A stretch of DNA of 64,000 nt from Mesostigma viride (Eukaryota; Streptophyta; Mesostigmatophyceae; Mesostigmatales; Mesostigmataceae): contig RPFO01000418.1 in the NCBI GenBank assembly GCA_009746045.1, positions 2,551,334 to 2,615,333 of the forward strand. Reading direction: 5' to 3'. Positions 11,430 through 20,947 of the stretch are shown here, piece after piece; position 1 is the stretch's first letter; each line of letters begins with the position of its first letter. The notes beneath the pieces are model-generated. The model did not search any database. It had not been told where the DNA came from and saw nothing but the letters and a program-made list of their open reading frames with translations. Both the position numbers and the translations under genes were made by a program.

Positions 11430-11888
11430 GTGGCGTGACATCCAGGCAAAAGCGGCGCAAGGCCTCTTTCACCCTAGTTTTGCCCACAAATTATCCACAA
11501 TTCATCATGACATGTGAAAGATGGGTGAAAACTGCGTAAATAATGGGTGAATTCAGGGTGAAAGCTTTTCACCCAAGGTTCACCCTGAACTCATGGGTGC
11601 CGTGAATCTTGGGTGAAAGTAGGGTGAAAGCTTTTCACCCTAATAATTCACCAAAGTTTCACCCTGAATTCATGCGTGCCGTGAATCTTGGGTGAATCAT
11701 GGGTGAATCGTGGGTGAAAAAAATTCACCCTAATTTCACCCAAGGTTCACCCCGAGGTCATGCGTGCCATGAATCATGGGTGAAATTAGGGTGAGAAAAA
11801 TTCACCCTATACTTTCCACGCTGAAAAAGTAAGGGAGGGTGAAAAGTGGTCACCCTGAATTCACCCTAGATTCACCCAAGTTTCACAC
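11430..11888. repeat. Right subterminal repeats of the CACTA-type element
   Basis: Dense TTCACCC / GGGTGAA words in both orientations alternate with ATTCATG(C/G)GTGCC blocks. At least three related units of about 100 bp lie between 11540 and 11800. A 20-bp block at about 11859-11878 is the inverse of the one at about 4814-4833. It matches the left subterminal zone in kind. Confidence 0.7.
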
Positions 11889-11908
11889 GGCCGGGTACCA
11901 GAGTGTCA

Positions 11909-12431
11909 TCCTTCCGGATCCCACCAAGCCATTCGTGGTCAATAGCGATTCTAGCAAGGTTGCTATTGGCGGTGTGCTGCTCCAAGACCATGGTCTCGGT
12001 CTCCAACAGGTCGAGTATATCTCCCGGACGATGATCCCGGCCGAAAGAAATTACCCGGTCCATCAGCAAGAGTTGTTGGCCGTGGTGTACTGTTGCCATA
12101 CTTGGCGGCACCATCTTCTGGGTGCTCAGTTCAATGTGGCCATGGCCGAACCCGACCCTGCGGACCCGTACCGCTTGATCATCCAGACCGACCATCGGCC
12201 CCTCACGCGCACTTGTTGACGCAGCCCACGCTTACGCCACGCCAAGCCCGTTGGCTTGAATATTTGGCACAGTTCGGTCCGTTCAAGATCGAATATGTCA
12301 AGGGCCTTGACAACACGGTCCCTGACGCCCTGTCGCGTCGCCCCGACTATTGGTTTTATGAGGATCTTGACGTTTTGGCCACGACGTTGATCCCCTCCCA
12401 TGGTCCCGTCGCCCCTTTGGCGACCGCTTGA
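11909..12431 (+). pseudogene. pol: Ty3/gypsy RNase H, one frameshift
   Basis: Resumes directly after the right TSD with the DPTKPF...SDSS start of a gypsy RNase H, followed by ERNYPVHQQELLAVV and TDHRPL. At about 12210 the frame shifts; the tail (LEYLAQF, IEYVKGLDN, ADALSRRP-type motif) is read in another frame to 12431. RNase H removes the RNA template. Between this and the integrase (12432-12585) the sequence is Pro/Arg-rich and has no domain. Confidence 0.85.
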
Positions 12432-12537
12432 GCGACCCGATGAGCCCCTTCCTCTTCTGTGGCGCCACAACCGCGGAGGTTGACACTGTTGACCATTCCG
12501 TGCGCCTCGCCGGCAGCACCCCTGCACGTGAGGGCAC

Positions 12538-14196
12538 GTGCGCAGCCGCAGGGGGGGAAGGACTTCGGCCCCGTACAGCCATGTGGTGCCGGCGACAGGA
12601 GTTTACCCTCCAATGCAGCCCGTTGGAGAGGCATTCACGTTGGCAAATACTGCAACAACGGTCGTCATCAGCTCGGACCTAGAGCGCCTCATCTCGCGCT
12701 TCACGGTCACTGAGGACAAGGCAAATGAAGCCATAGCTGCCCGCCCTCAGAGCATGGACGGCTACCCAGCCAAGTTTCAAAACGGGTTCCTTTACGTGAA
12801 TGTCAGTGGCCAGGCGGCCCGTCAAGACTCATGGCGCTTGTATGTCCCCCAAATATGCCGCGCCGAGGTATTATTTGAGTTACATGACTCCGTCTTGGGG
12901 GGACACCAAGGCCAGGATAGGCTGTTAGCGAGGGCCCGGAGGTCCTACTATTGGCCTAAGATGGCTCGTGATGTGCGGGAGTATGTCAGTACCTGTGACA
13001 GCTGCCAGCACATGAAGCCACGGAATACGGGCAAACAGGGCGTTCCAAAGGAAATTCCAGACCCCATGTTCCCTTGGGACTCGGTGATGATGGATTTCAT
13101 TGGGCCCTTGCCAGAGACCAAGGCGGGCAATGCTCAGATCCTGGTAGTGGTGGACCGGCTCACGCGGAGATGCCATTTAATCCCCTGCAAGGCCACACTG
13201 ACGGCTGAAGAGTGTGCCCACTTGTTCCTAAACAATGTGTTCCGGCTCCATGGCATGCCCCGACAATTTATCACCGACAAGGACAAACTGTTCACGTCGA
13301 AATTTTGGACCTCATTTTTTCAGGTCGTCGGGACTAAGTTGTCTATGGGTACGGCCTATCACAGTAGCTCTTCTCACATGGTGGAGAGAGTGAATCGGGT
13401 GGTGGAAGAGGCACTGCGGCACTACCTGGATCGAGACGGGAGGAATTGGGACGAAGTGCTGGGATTCATTGAGTTTTCACTCAATAATGCCCCCCATTCT
13501 GCCCACGGGTATACCCCGTTCTTTCTTGATACAGGCAGGCATCCCCTTACTCCCACCGATCTCTTGACCGCCCCAGCCATCACCACGACAACGGAGCTAC
13601 GCTCCACAGTCGCAGGGGCGCGGGAGCTGGTACAACGGATGGTGCAAGCTCATTCCAGCGCCATAAGTGGCCTACGTCAGGCGCGTGCCAAGTACATGGC
13701 GCGAGTCCAAAGTACCCTGGACAGGCGCACCCCTGCAATCGAAGCAGGTGACTTGGTTTTAATTGAGGGCCCCCACCAAGGCCGCTTCTCGCACAAGTTC
13801 GAGGACAGCCTGAAGGTCAAGCTCCGCCCCTTATTCCTTGGACCGTATCTGGTGGAGAAGGTGTTCAATGAGGTGATGGTGTCTGTCGCCATCCCGGACT
13901 CGTGGCAGCTGAAGTCCAATGTTTTCCACGTTGACCAGCTTAAGCTTTACCGCAAGAGCACCTTCCCAGGTCGTGTCATGGCACCCGCCCCCTTGGAGTT
14001 CAACCCCGAGACGGGCGAACCCGAGGATGAGGTGGAGGACATTGTAGCCCACCGCAATCGAGGCCGCCGCCGCGAGTACCTCCTTAAGTGGAAGTTCTCC
14101 CAAACAGAGCTAGAGCACTCATGGGTAGCTGAGGCTGGACTCACGGGCTGTGCACGCTTGCTACAGGAGTACAAAGCCCGGGCAGGGTTGGCATAA
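12538..14196 (+). CDS. int: Ty3/gypsy integrase with C-terminal chromodomain
   Basis: An open 552-codon frame. An HHCC zinc domain (HDSVLGGHQ to CDSC, about 12880-13000) is followed by the catalytic core with Asp at 13093-13095, Asp at 13276-13278 and Glu at 13384-13386. The last two are 35 residues apart, a DD35E triad. The motif around Glu is unusual: SSSSHMVERVN where related elements have a PQTDGQTE-like block. A basic C-terminal domain and then a chromodomain (about 14030-14185, EYLLKWK and SWV motifs) follow, so this is a chromovirus. Chromodomains steer insertion to marked chromatin. This frame is intact; the true protein is part of a longer pol. Confidence 0.92.
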   Translation: MRSRRGGRTSAPYSHVVPATGVYPPMQPVGEAFTLANTATTVVISSDLERLISRFTVTEDKANEAIAARPQSMDGYPAKFQNGFLYVNVSGQAARQDSWRLYVPQICRAEVLFELHDSVLGGHQGQDRLLARARRSYYWPKMARDVREYVSTCDSCQHMKPRNTGKQGVPKEIPDPMFPWDSVMMDFIGPLPETKAGNAQILVVVDRLTRRCHLIPCKATLTAEECAHLFLNNVFRLHGMPRQFITDKDKLFTSKFWTSFFQVVGTKLSMGTAYHSSSSHMVERVNRVVEEALRHYLDRDGRNWDEVLGFIEFSLNNAPHSAHGYTPFFLDTGRHPLTPTDLLTAPAITTTTELRSTVAGARELVQRMVQAHSSAISGLRQARAKYMARVQSTLDRRTPAIEAGDLVLIEGPHQGRFSHKFEDSLKVKLRPLFLGPYLVEKVFNEVMVSVAIPDSWQLKSNVFHVDQLKLYRKSTFPGRVMAPAPLEFNPETGEPEDEVEDIVAHRNRGRRREYLLKWKFSQTELEHSWVAEAGLTGCARLLQEYKARAGLA

Positions 14197-14249
14197 TTCT
14201 GGCCCTCTCTTACCTTTTGCGTAATGCTCCTTGCATGTGCATTGCCTTG

Positions 14250-15800
14250 ATGCAGGCCGCCCCGCCCCAGGAGTCCATGGGCGACATCGAGTTATTCGGT
14301 GCGGATACCGCCGGTGGTGGAAATGCATCCCCTGCGGTGGCAGATGACAACAGTTCCTCTGCGGGCGACTCAGGGGTTGGTGAGCGCGGCGCGATGGGTC
14401 CAACCGCTCCCGGCAGCGCCCCCCTGCCGCGGACGGCAGCTGAGCCGGCTCAGGGGCAGGTTGCTGGTGCGTTGCCTGCGCTGGCGGGTGGAGCCCACGC
14501 TCCCAGCGCGGCCGCCGTGGCTAGTACCCCCCAGCTGGTCGAGCTTTTCCAGCAGCAGTCACATATGCTGCAAGAGATGTTGCGACAGCAGTCACTTTTG
14601 GTGCAACATCTCCTCGGAGCCCAGCAAGCCCCGGCATCGGTTACTCCCGCTGCCGCGACCACAGTGCCTCGGTCGATTCCGCCCGCCCCTGTCCTGCGCC
14701 CCCGGCGTTTCACGACTGTAACCACGGTTCTACGGCGTACGCAGGCTGCCACCATTGCTCGCGTGCGTGTCATGTGCGCCGATGCTGGGCCTGCCCCCCA
14801 GGGTTTCGTGTGGGCCCGCGTGAGGGTGCGTCCCACCTTAGGCGTTCAGTTGGCGCAACCGGAGGGCATGTCCTTACTGGAGCTTGACGTCGACGTGCCG
14901 CTGGCGGTGCCGGTTGCGGAGCGCCGCCGCATCGTGGCCCCAACCCACGTGATCGACGGGATCATGTACGATCTCGCGGGGGACACCCCGGGCGGCGCCC
15001 ATGCAGGTGCTGCACATCCGCGGTTTCACGCGGATCAGCCAGTGGAGTTTTATTGGCACGTGCTCCCGCCAGAGATGATGTTCTCCGCCGTGCAGTTCAC
15101 GGACCCATGGGGCGCCCGGTCTGTTCTCGACCAGGCCATGGCATCCTTTGTCGGGACCCACCACTGCGGTATCGTTTGGACAGGAGGTTCGGTGTCCCTC
15201 ACCCGACACACGTTCCTCGCCGCCTTCTTGAGCGTTTTCCCACTGGAGGCGCTGCGGGATGTCAATCTGGCCAAACGCCATGATGCACGCGCCGGCGAGC
15301 GGCAACTCACCTTCCAGCACGCCCTAGTCCAGGCCAATGGCCTGCCTCTTCCCGAGCCGGCTGAGGCCGCGCCGGCTGAGGGTGTCCACCGGCCGGCGTC
15401 AACGCCCGGCCGCACCTCTGCGCGGGCATGGCCGTGGGGGTCCCGCTCGTGGGGGTCACCGCCCGAGCCCTTACCGCCCGGCTCCGTAAACCATCGCCAA
15501 CGGACGGTGACAACTGGCACGATCGATGCGTGCCCTGGAAGGGAACAGTGGCCATGTATACAGTCATTTATAAGTCCCGGCTACAGGAGTAGCCGCCTCT
15601 TTTGTTGGGGGGGGAGGTGTGTTGCACGGATGCAACATCAGCCATTTGTGGTTTTAAATTATCCGTCCCGGTCGACCGCAATCCGGCACCAGTGCCGAGG
15701 CCATAGTATAGTTGGCAGCCGAGGCAATCCGTGTGGAAGTAAGTGTAGAAGTTTTGCTGACGAACTTGGCCTTTGCGCCGTAGGCAGACCTAGCGCCTGA
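14250..15800 (+). CDS. Extra ORF downstream of integrase, unknown function
   Basis: An open frame lies between integrase and the right LTR of the gypsy element. The N-terminal third is Ala/Pro/Gly-rich. A Gln/Leu helix with heptad spacing (LVELFQQQSHMLQEML, about 14540-14610) predicts a coiled coil. The middle (about 14750-15340) looks like a compact folded domain of about 200 residues that I do not recognise. After about 15400 the composition changes, so the real end may be earlier with a frame break. No signal peptide or membrane span argues for an envelope. It could be a Gag-like or accessory protein of this chromovirus lineage. ATG 14250 is chosen as the first Met after the pol stop. Confidence 0.5.
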   Translation: MQAAPPQESMGDIELFGADTAGGGNASPAVADDNSSSAGDSGVGERGAMGPTAPGSAPLPRTAAEPAQGQVAGALPALAGGAHAPSAAAVASTPQLVELFQQQSHMLQEMLRQQSLLVQHLLGAQQAPASVTPAAATTVPRSIPPAPVLRPRRFTTVTTVLRRTQAATIARVRVMCADAGPAPQGFVWARVRVRPTLGVQLAQPEGMSLLELDVDVPLAVPVAERRRIVAPTHVIDGIMYDLAGDTPGGAHAGAAHPRFHADQPVEFYWHVLPPEMMFSAVQFTDPWGARSVLDQAMASFVGTHHCGIVWTGGSVSLTRHTFLAAFLSVFPLEALRDVNLAKRHDARAGERQLTFQHALVQANGLPLPEPAEAAPAEGVHRPASTPGRTSARAWPWGSRSWGSPPEPLPPGSVNHRQRTVTTGTIDACPGREQWPCIQSFISPGYRSSRLFCWGGRCVARMQHQPFVVLNYPSRSTAIRHQCRGHSIVGSRGNPCGSKCRSFADELGLCAVGRPSA

Positions 15801-16350
15801 ACGGGAGTTACGGGACAGCCAAGTGGCACTGCACATGCGTTATGAGGGTACCTACGGACATTTGGATATTTTTCAGGAGAGGCCTCTAGCCGTACTGGTC
15901 TTTAATGTGTTCTAGACGGTTCGAGAAGCCCGTCCCCGCGGACCTCACGTCATGCCTGGTTGGCAGCGCCAGGCGCAGCTAGCCACCAACAGGGACGAAG
16001 GGACAAAATAGGCAAGGCACGAGCTATGCCAAAAATCCGGACCTTGTATAGTAATTTACCACGTTGCTCTACAGATTATTTACCATCGTTTAATCCTGGA
16101 GTGTAATTCTCCTGTGGGCTCGAGCGTGAATCCCTCGCCTACTGGGTGTAAGTCTTCCCGCATTGAGTGTATTAATCTGTGTGGTAACATTGTAATATAC
16201 GAAACCGGTTTTCCGGGTTTGAGCTTATTCGTATTGTGTAACAAGTATTCTTAAGCCACCATCGTGCGCTGTGACGCATAGGAAGTCAAAGGTCTTTCGC
16301 ATTCATTCTCAATCATTAAGGCGCTATTTTGAATAGCCATACGTGTTATA
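15618..16350 (+). repeat. Right LTR (probably truncated) of the gypsy element
   Basis: Starts with TGTGTTGCACGG just after the purine tract at 15607-15617. No coding potential is seen. It runs to the first base that matches LINE-A (about 16351). No copy of it is visible at the window start, so its end cannot be checked here. Confidence 0.5.
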
Positions 16351-16440
16351 CACCGATTCCTGAGTGGCAGCACAGCTCCCGTTTTAATATGCTGTACATA
16401 CGAAAACTAAAGTTCTCCTGATGACCCTAGGCAAACTACC

Positions 16441-17264
16441 GAGGCGTGTGCATCCAGAGGGCTGCGCTCAAAGTGTTTATGCGCGCATGATCCTCAGCCG
16501 CCTTCGTGCTGCTCTCGACTGTCACCTTGGGGAGAGCCAACTGCCAGTGCTTCCGGCCTGGGCGCAACACAGTCGACATGCATGGCCATAATCGTCGCGC
16601 GGCGCCTCTTCGAGGATCGAGATCGCGCTCCTGCAGCCTGGTGAGTTTTCCGCCATCCTGATCTTCGTTGACTTCATCAAGGCTTTTGATTCTGTCTGCT
16701 GGGCCGCCCCACGGGCTGTCCTTGCTCGCGCTCGCGTACCCACCCCCCTGGGCCCTGATTGCTGTCATCCGCACCGTGCGCTGCAGCGGTGCTGTACGAG
16801 GGGTCGACCATCTCAGCTAGTGCATACACATCACGGCATTACCTTGTGATGTCCACTGCATACCGGCGTCTGGCAAGGTTGCGTCCTGTCACCTGTACAT
16901 GTTCATTATTGTACCTGTTCATTATTGTAGTGGATTATGTTATGCGCCAAGCACGCGCCCGCTTTGCTAGGCTTGCTGGCCGCGGAGCTCCATGGCCTAG
17001 TGATGACAAATGAGACCGGAGAAGCCAGGGGGCCGACCAACCAGCAGATCGAATCATGTACTCGCGGACCTCATTCATGCCGATGACATCACGCTCATTG
17101 ATAAGCCGGAGTGTGCCCGACCGGCTCTGGCTGGACTGCCTCGCGCTCGAGGCTTGTGCTGTCGGTCAGGAAATCCGCCCCAAAACAGAGGTCATGGCCC
17201 TCGGCCTGGCCGTCCCCCCCCCCCCGGCGCTTCGCCTCTTAGACGACACCAAGGAAACTACCCT
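16441..17264 (+). pseudogene. LINE-A reverse transcriptase fragment
   Basis: Short frames match the RT region of the 34-36 kb copy: the CIQ...ALKVFMR(A/M)MILSRLR block near 16450, the FVDFIKAFDSV block at about 16665-16695, and the (H/Y)ADDITLI catalytic block near 17080. Frames change every 50-100 bases, so it is not functional. Confidence 0.75.
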
Positions 17265-19223
17265 GTGGGCAAGCCACCTCCCCCCAAGAGGAGGCGGCGT
17301 TTTGATGAGTAGTGCAGTTAGGATTTTTCTAGACTAGATAGCTTAGGGTTAAATTAAAATAAATTAAATTATAACATGACTCCGTTGGGAGATCATGTAG
17401 CACATATTCCCGTGGATGGATGGAGGGGGGACAAAGCCGCGAAACCGAACTTATCTAACTCTAAGTTAATCTAATCTAGAAAACCCTACCTATTCTACTC
17501 AGCAAAGCGCCCCTTCCGCTTGGGGGGAGGGGGCTTGCCCACAGGGGCGGGCGTATGAGCCTGGACAATGGTCTTCCACCTCTTCTTGTCCTGCATAGCA
17601 GTCCAAGCAAGAGAGAGGGAGTGAATGCGATGTTCAAACTGAGCTGGGACCAATAAGTCAGCCATCAACTGCTGTGGGTAGGTCATGACATGTTTGCCTA
17701 CCTTCTTAGGAATGTCCTTGGGGCCAGGCCAGGTCAGGATTATTATGCCGCCCTGGCTGCCAAGTACACCAAGCCGCTGGGGGCCAGCCAGACCGAGGTC
17801 GGTGTCTACCAGGCTGGTGCGAGCAAGATGTCTTACGAATGCTATCCTACGCTGTCTAATCTCGTCCGAAATGCGAGGCATACCCTGGTACAAAGATTCT
17901 AAAGACCTATGCATGGACCTATGCGTGGAAAACCCTACATTCAGGGCCTAACGGAGCATACTGGTTACCGTGCCGTTTAGCTTGGCCGCCAGCGTGTCCG
18001 TGAGCGTCCATGCCTCGGCGCCATACGTGAGCACCCTGAGGACCAGGACCTTGAGGAGCATGCGCTTGCGGTGCTCGCCGAGGACCTTCGAGTGCCAGTA
18101 GGTTTTGAGCGAACGGTGCCGAGCCCAGGTCAGGCCGATGCGGGTGTCCACATCGGTGGCGGTGTCAGGAAGCATGCTCCCCAGCAGTTTAAAGCGATCA
18201 CGAAACGGGACCTCCGTCCCGTCTAGCAGCCGTGGTAGCGGCGGGCTACTGGAAGCCCCAATCACCATAGCCTCAGTTTTGACACTAATCTCCAACCCCA
18301 CCGCCCGCGCCTCCAAGCCCAGACAGTCCAGCCAGGTCTGAATGTGCTCGGGGCGCGCGATGAGGGTGGTGTCGTCCGCATGAATCAGGTCGGCCAGGCG
18401 GTAGCCAGTGCGAACCCCGCCATGCTCGCGCTCGTTAAGGATGTCCAAGCCAGGCTCGAACCCCTCGAGCAGTAAAGCGCGCACCTTCCCGGCGCATGAC
18501 GTGATCCACGACAATAATGAACAGATATGGGGACAGGACACAACCTTGCCGGCACTGGCACCCCGTGGTGAAGGGGGAATGGTGGGGTGGTGCCTTCCGC
18601 AGTCCGCACTACTGCCTGTGAGCCCTCATACAGTCGACGAATGGCCGGCAGCAATAAACGCTGGTGGTACCCGATCCAGAGCTAGGATGGCCCAAAGAGC
18701 CTCCCAGAGGACCGTGTCAAAGGCCTTGATATAGTCAACAAAAATGAAGACTAGCGGCAAACTGTCAGGGCAAAGGCGACGCACCTCCTCCATCAACCGG
18801 CGCGCGACAAACACAGCCAATGATGACAGTGTTACGACCACGACGCCGGAAACCGGCCATCTGAGACTCACCCAGGTGTGGGTCCAGCGCCGCGCGGAGC
18901 CGGTGCAGCATCATGCGCATGAAGACCTTCAGCGCGGTGCTCTGGAGGCAGACACCCCGATAGTTACCGGGGTCAGCAGCACGGAGCCCTTCTTGTACAG
19001 CAAGGCTCGGATGGCCGTCTGCCACTCAGCAGGCGGAGGCTCATCAGAGAGCAGGACACGGTTGCAGAACGCCAGCAGAAGCTCCCTCACCGCAAGGTCA
19101 GGGGTTAGGTTAGCCGGTTAGTTTGATTACGCGGCTCCCTCCACTCCACCCATCCATCAAGGAATATGTGCAACATGATCTCCCAACGGAGGCATGTTAT
19201 AATTTAATTTAATTTTATTTTTA
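17265..19223 (-). mobile_element. LINE-B insertion with 14-bp TSD, rearranged
   Basis: The insert carries a minus-strand LINE-B from about 19115 down to 17495, ending in the C-terminal motif VGKPPPPKRKGRFAE. Its left 140 bp are a plus-strand copy of the same C-terminus (VGKPPPPKRRRRFDE, ending about 17312) with 3' UTR. The two LINE-B 3' ends therefore face each other around 17410-17450. Both ends share an inverted block with ATTATAACATG and CTCCGTTGGGAGATCATG. The double 3' end suggests two joined copies or a complex insertion. Confidence 0.7.
17495..19115 (-). pseudogene. LINE-B reverse transcriptase, frame-broken
   Basis: On the minus strand the LINE RT blocks appear in order: PGNYRGVCLQSTALKVFMR (about 18970), IFVDYIKAFDTVLWEALW (about 18720), the catalytic ADDTTLI with His in place of Tyr (about 18370), RFKLLGS and TYGAEAWTLT (about 18020), and a C-terminal region to 17495. 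At least four frame changes are needed. It is related to LINE-A but distinct in sequence and in its 3' end. Confidence 0.8.
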
Positions 19224-20110
19224 AGGAAACTACCCTACTTCACTAACTTCAGGCCGCTTGAAGCTGCCCGGCAGCTGGCTCCCCGACTGCGAGGACGACA
19301 TGACCACGGGTCCGGACCAGCATGGCGTGCGGGCAGCTCCACGAGCACCGCCGCTGGTGGAGCAACCGTGCCCTTCGCCCCGGATTGTCAAGCGCTCGCG
19401 ACCTGTTCAAGGCCGTCATTCTGACGATCCTGACCAGCTGCACGGCACCGAGACACTGACGCGGGAGCGCTAAAGAAACGACGCAACGGCACCGTCACCA
19501 CGATGCTGCGCAAGGCACTTACTACTCCCTTTGTTTTGCATGTGAATTAGCAATGAGGATTTGTAGTAACGCTGAAATTTACCATATGTTTCCCACATTC
19601 TTGGGCACCGCGGCGCCTGCATGGGCCTAGTTGGACACCTGGCCCGCACAGATCAGGTCAGAGGCATCAGACAGACTAGCTGGCATGCACCAAGCCCGCT
19701 GAGCCCGGGCGCTTGGTCCTCACCGGCATGCCCCAGGCTCAGTATGCGCCGGCGCCGGCCGGGCCGCCCTCCGTGGACTTTCTGTGATAAACTCGGCACG
19801 GAACATGTGCTACCCTATGTAGATCGTGAGCCCCGCGCCCCGTCGATGGGGCGGGCTCACGCCCGGGGAGCCCCCTGGTTCGCCTGTAACATGCTAGGCA
19901 GATGACACGTAAAGATAAGCTACTAGGGTGGCAGACAGTAATGAAGAACACCAAGGTCTGCACCCCAGTCGGTGGGGGCTCCATGTGTGACCAAGTTTGG
20001 CGCATGCATAGCTATTCGGGCCGTGGTGCCCGCAATTACCCTGTAACTACATAGGAACTAGATAGCTACACCACCCACCGCCATCCGGCCCACATTCATT
20101 CCCTGAGGAC

Positions 20111-20310
20111 CTATGCTCACGTGACATAGTTCATTAAATACTTATTTGTAAATAAATATAGAGTAAAAATTAGAATTACTTACATCAGGGTGAATGCACC
20201 CAATTAATTAACCATAATTACAAAGCCAACGCTAACAAGAGATACCACGACAAAATAACTACACTAACCGGCATGGGACACTGCACACCGCGGAATGAAG
20301 TAAAACAGCC
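20111..20310. other. AT-rich spacer
   Basis: AT-rich DNA between the LINE-A tail and the RLE-LINE fragment, with TTAATTAA and a GGGTGAATGCACCC word. No gene is seen. Confidence 0.4.
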
Positions 20311-20740
20311 TTAATAACCATGCTGCGCCGCAAAGTCAGCCCACGTGCGTCGGAGCAAGATGTCAGCCCGGGTAAGCACTACCGAAAGGCGTTGGCGCCA
20401 GTACAACGCGTCCAGGTCCGCGCCGACCGGACCAAGGGGCCCGCTGGCCCTCCAGGTCCAGGCGGTCCTCCCGGAGCCGGTAGCACTCCTTATAAAGAAG
20501 GCGGCAGTCAGGGTCCCCAGGGCCCCGCGAACTCCTCCAAGACAATTAAGGGCACCACCCGGTGGTGCCCGACGTCGCCATAGGCCGTGAGCTTGGCCCG
20601 CTCTGACAGCCCGATCCGCTGTGTATACAGCCCGCCGCCGCCTGGGATGCACCAACCACATGGCTAAAATCCAGGGGGCGAGCCACAGGAACGTCAATGA
20701 GCAAGTGCCCGCCGCCTCCCTCAAAGTCCAAAACCACTAA
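20311..20740 (-). pseudogene. 5'-truncated RLE-LINE fragment
   Basis: The minus strand matches the C-terminal 150 codons of the element at 7975-11408: the GGGHLLIDVPVARPL endonuclease block near 20700, then the LDLEGQRAPW and ADILLRRTWADFAAQHGY tail with a stop at 20311. Small gaps shift the frame. It shows that the RLE LINE is a repeated family here. Confidence 0.85.
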
Positions 20741-20817
20741 TAGTTAACTGAGATGTTTACGCTGACACACGGATTCCGGCCTGCGCGCCGCGTATTGTCC
20801 ACTGCGGCTGATCGCGG

Positions 20818-20856
20818 GACACCTCAGTATGGTACTCCGTACGGTACTGAGGTGTC
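20818..20856. repeat. Short hairpin, 12-bp perfect arms
   Basis: GACACCTCAGTA (20818-20829) and its exact inverse (20845-20856) enclose a 15-base loop. It lies just before the large palindromic element. Confidence 0.7.
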
Positions 20857-20907
20857 ATGTGGACTGTTGTGCAGTTAGTACCAGACTGTGCCTAGTCTCT
20901 AGCTCGA

Positions 20908-20940
20908 CCCGTCAGAGCCGGGTTATCCGGTTCTGACGGG
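20908..20940. repeat. Short hairpin with near-perfect arms
   Basis: CCCGTCAGAGCCGG at 20908-20921 pairs with 20927-20940 around a short loop, with one mismatch. It ends seven bases before the 882-bp palindrome. Confidence 0.65.
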
Positions 20941-20947
20941 CCGAGTG

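Larger units (their letters stand above)
4794..11905. mobile_element. CACTA-type DNA element, apparently non-autonomous
   Basis: Terminal inverted repeats of 17 bp lie at 4794-4810 (CACTATGGTACCTGGCC) and 11889-11905, with two mismatches. They are flanked by the direct duplication TCA (4791-4793 and 11906-11908). CACTA termini plus a 3-bp TSD are the hallmark of the CACTA/EnSpm group. Removing 4794-11905 and one TCA lets the gypsy RT frame run into RNase H without a break, which independently confirms the limits. No CACTA transposase is visible. The interior is subterminal repeats plus later insertions. Confidence 0.85.
1..16350 (+). mobile_element. Ty3/gypsy chromovirus, nested and degenerate
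   Basis: The order gag, protease, RT, RNase H, integrase, chromodomain on the plus strand is that of a Ty3/gypsy chromovirus. The left LTR lies at or before the window start; a primer-site-like stretch TTGGTGCTCGGTCC occurs near 53. The right LTR starts about 15618, after a purine tract at 15607-15617, and seems to be cut by a LINE at about 16351. The pol region is split by a solo-LTR-like insert (2733-3439) and a CACTA-type element (4794-11905). Each gene also has frame breaks, so this copy cannot be autonomous. Element class is confident; the outer limits are not. Confidence 0.85.
16351..20110 (+). mobile_element. LINE-A copy, split by a LINE-B insertion
   Basis: 16351-17264 and 19224-20110 are colinear with the LINE-A copy at 34554-36226 (same strand). 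They are separated by a 1,959-bp insertion flanked by a 14-bp direct repeat AAGGAAACTACCCT (17251-17264 and 19224-19237). The left part holds RT motifs in several frames, including ADDITLI-like sequence at about 17080-17100. The right part has the C-terminal region and the 3' UTR with CTCACGTGA near 20117. It has many stops and small deletions, so it is a relic. Confidence 0.8.
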
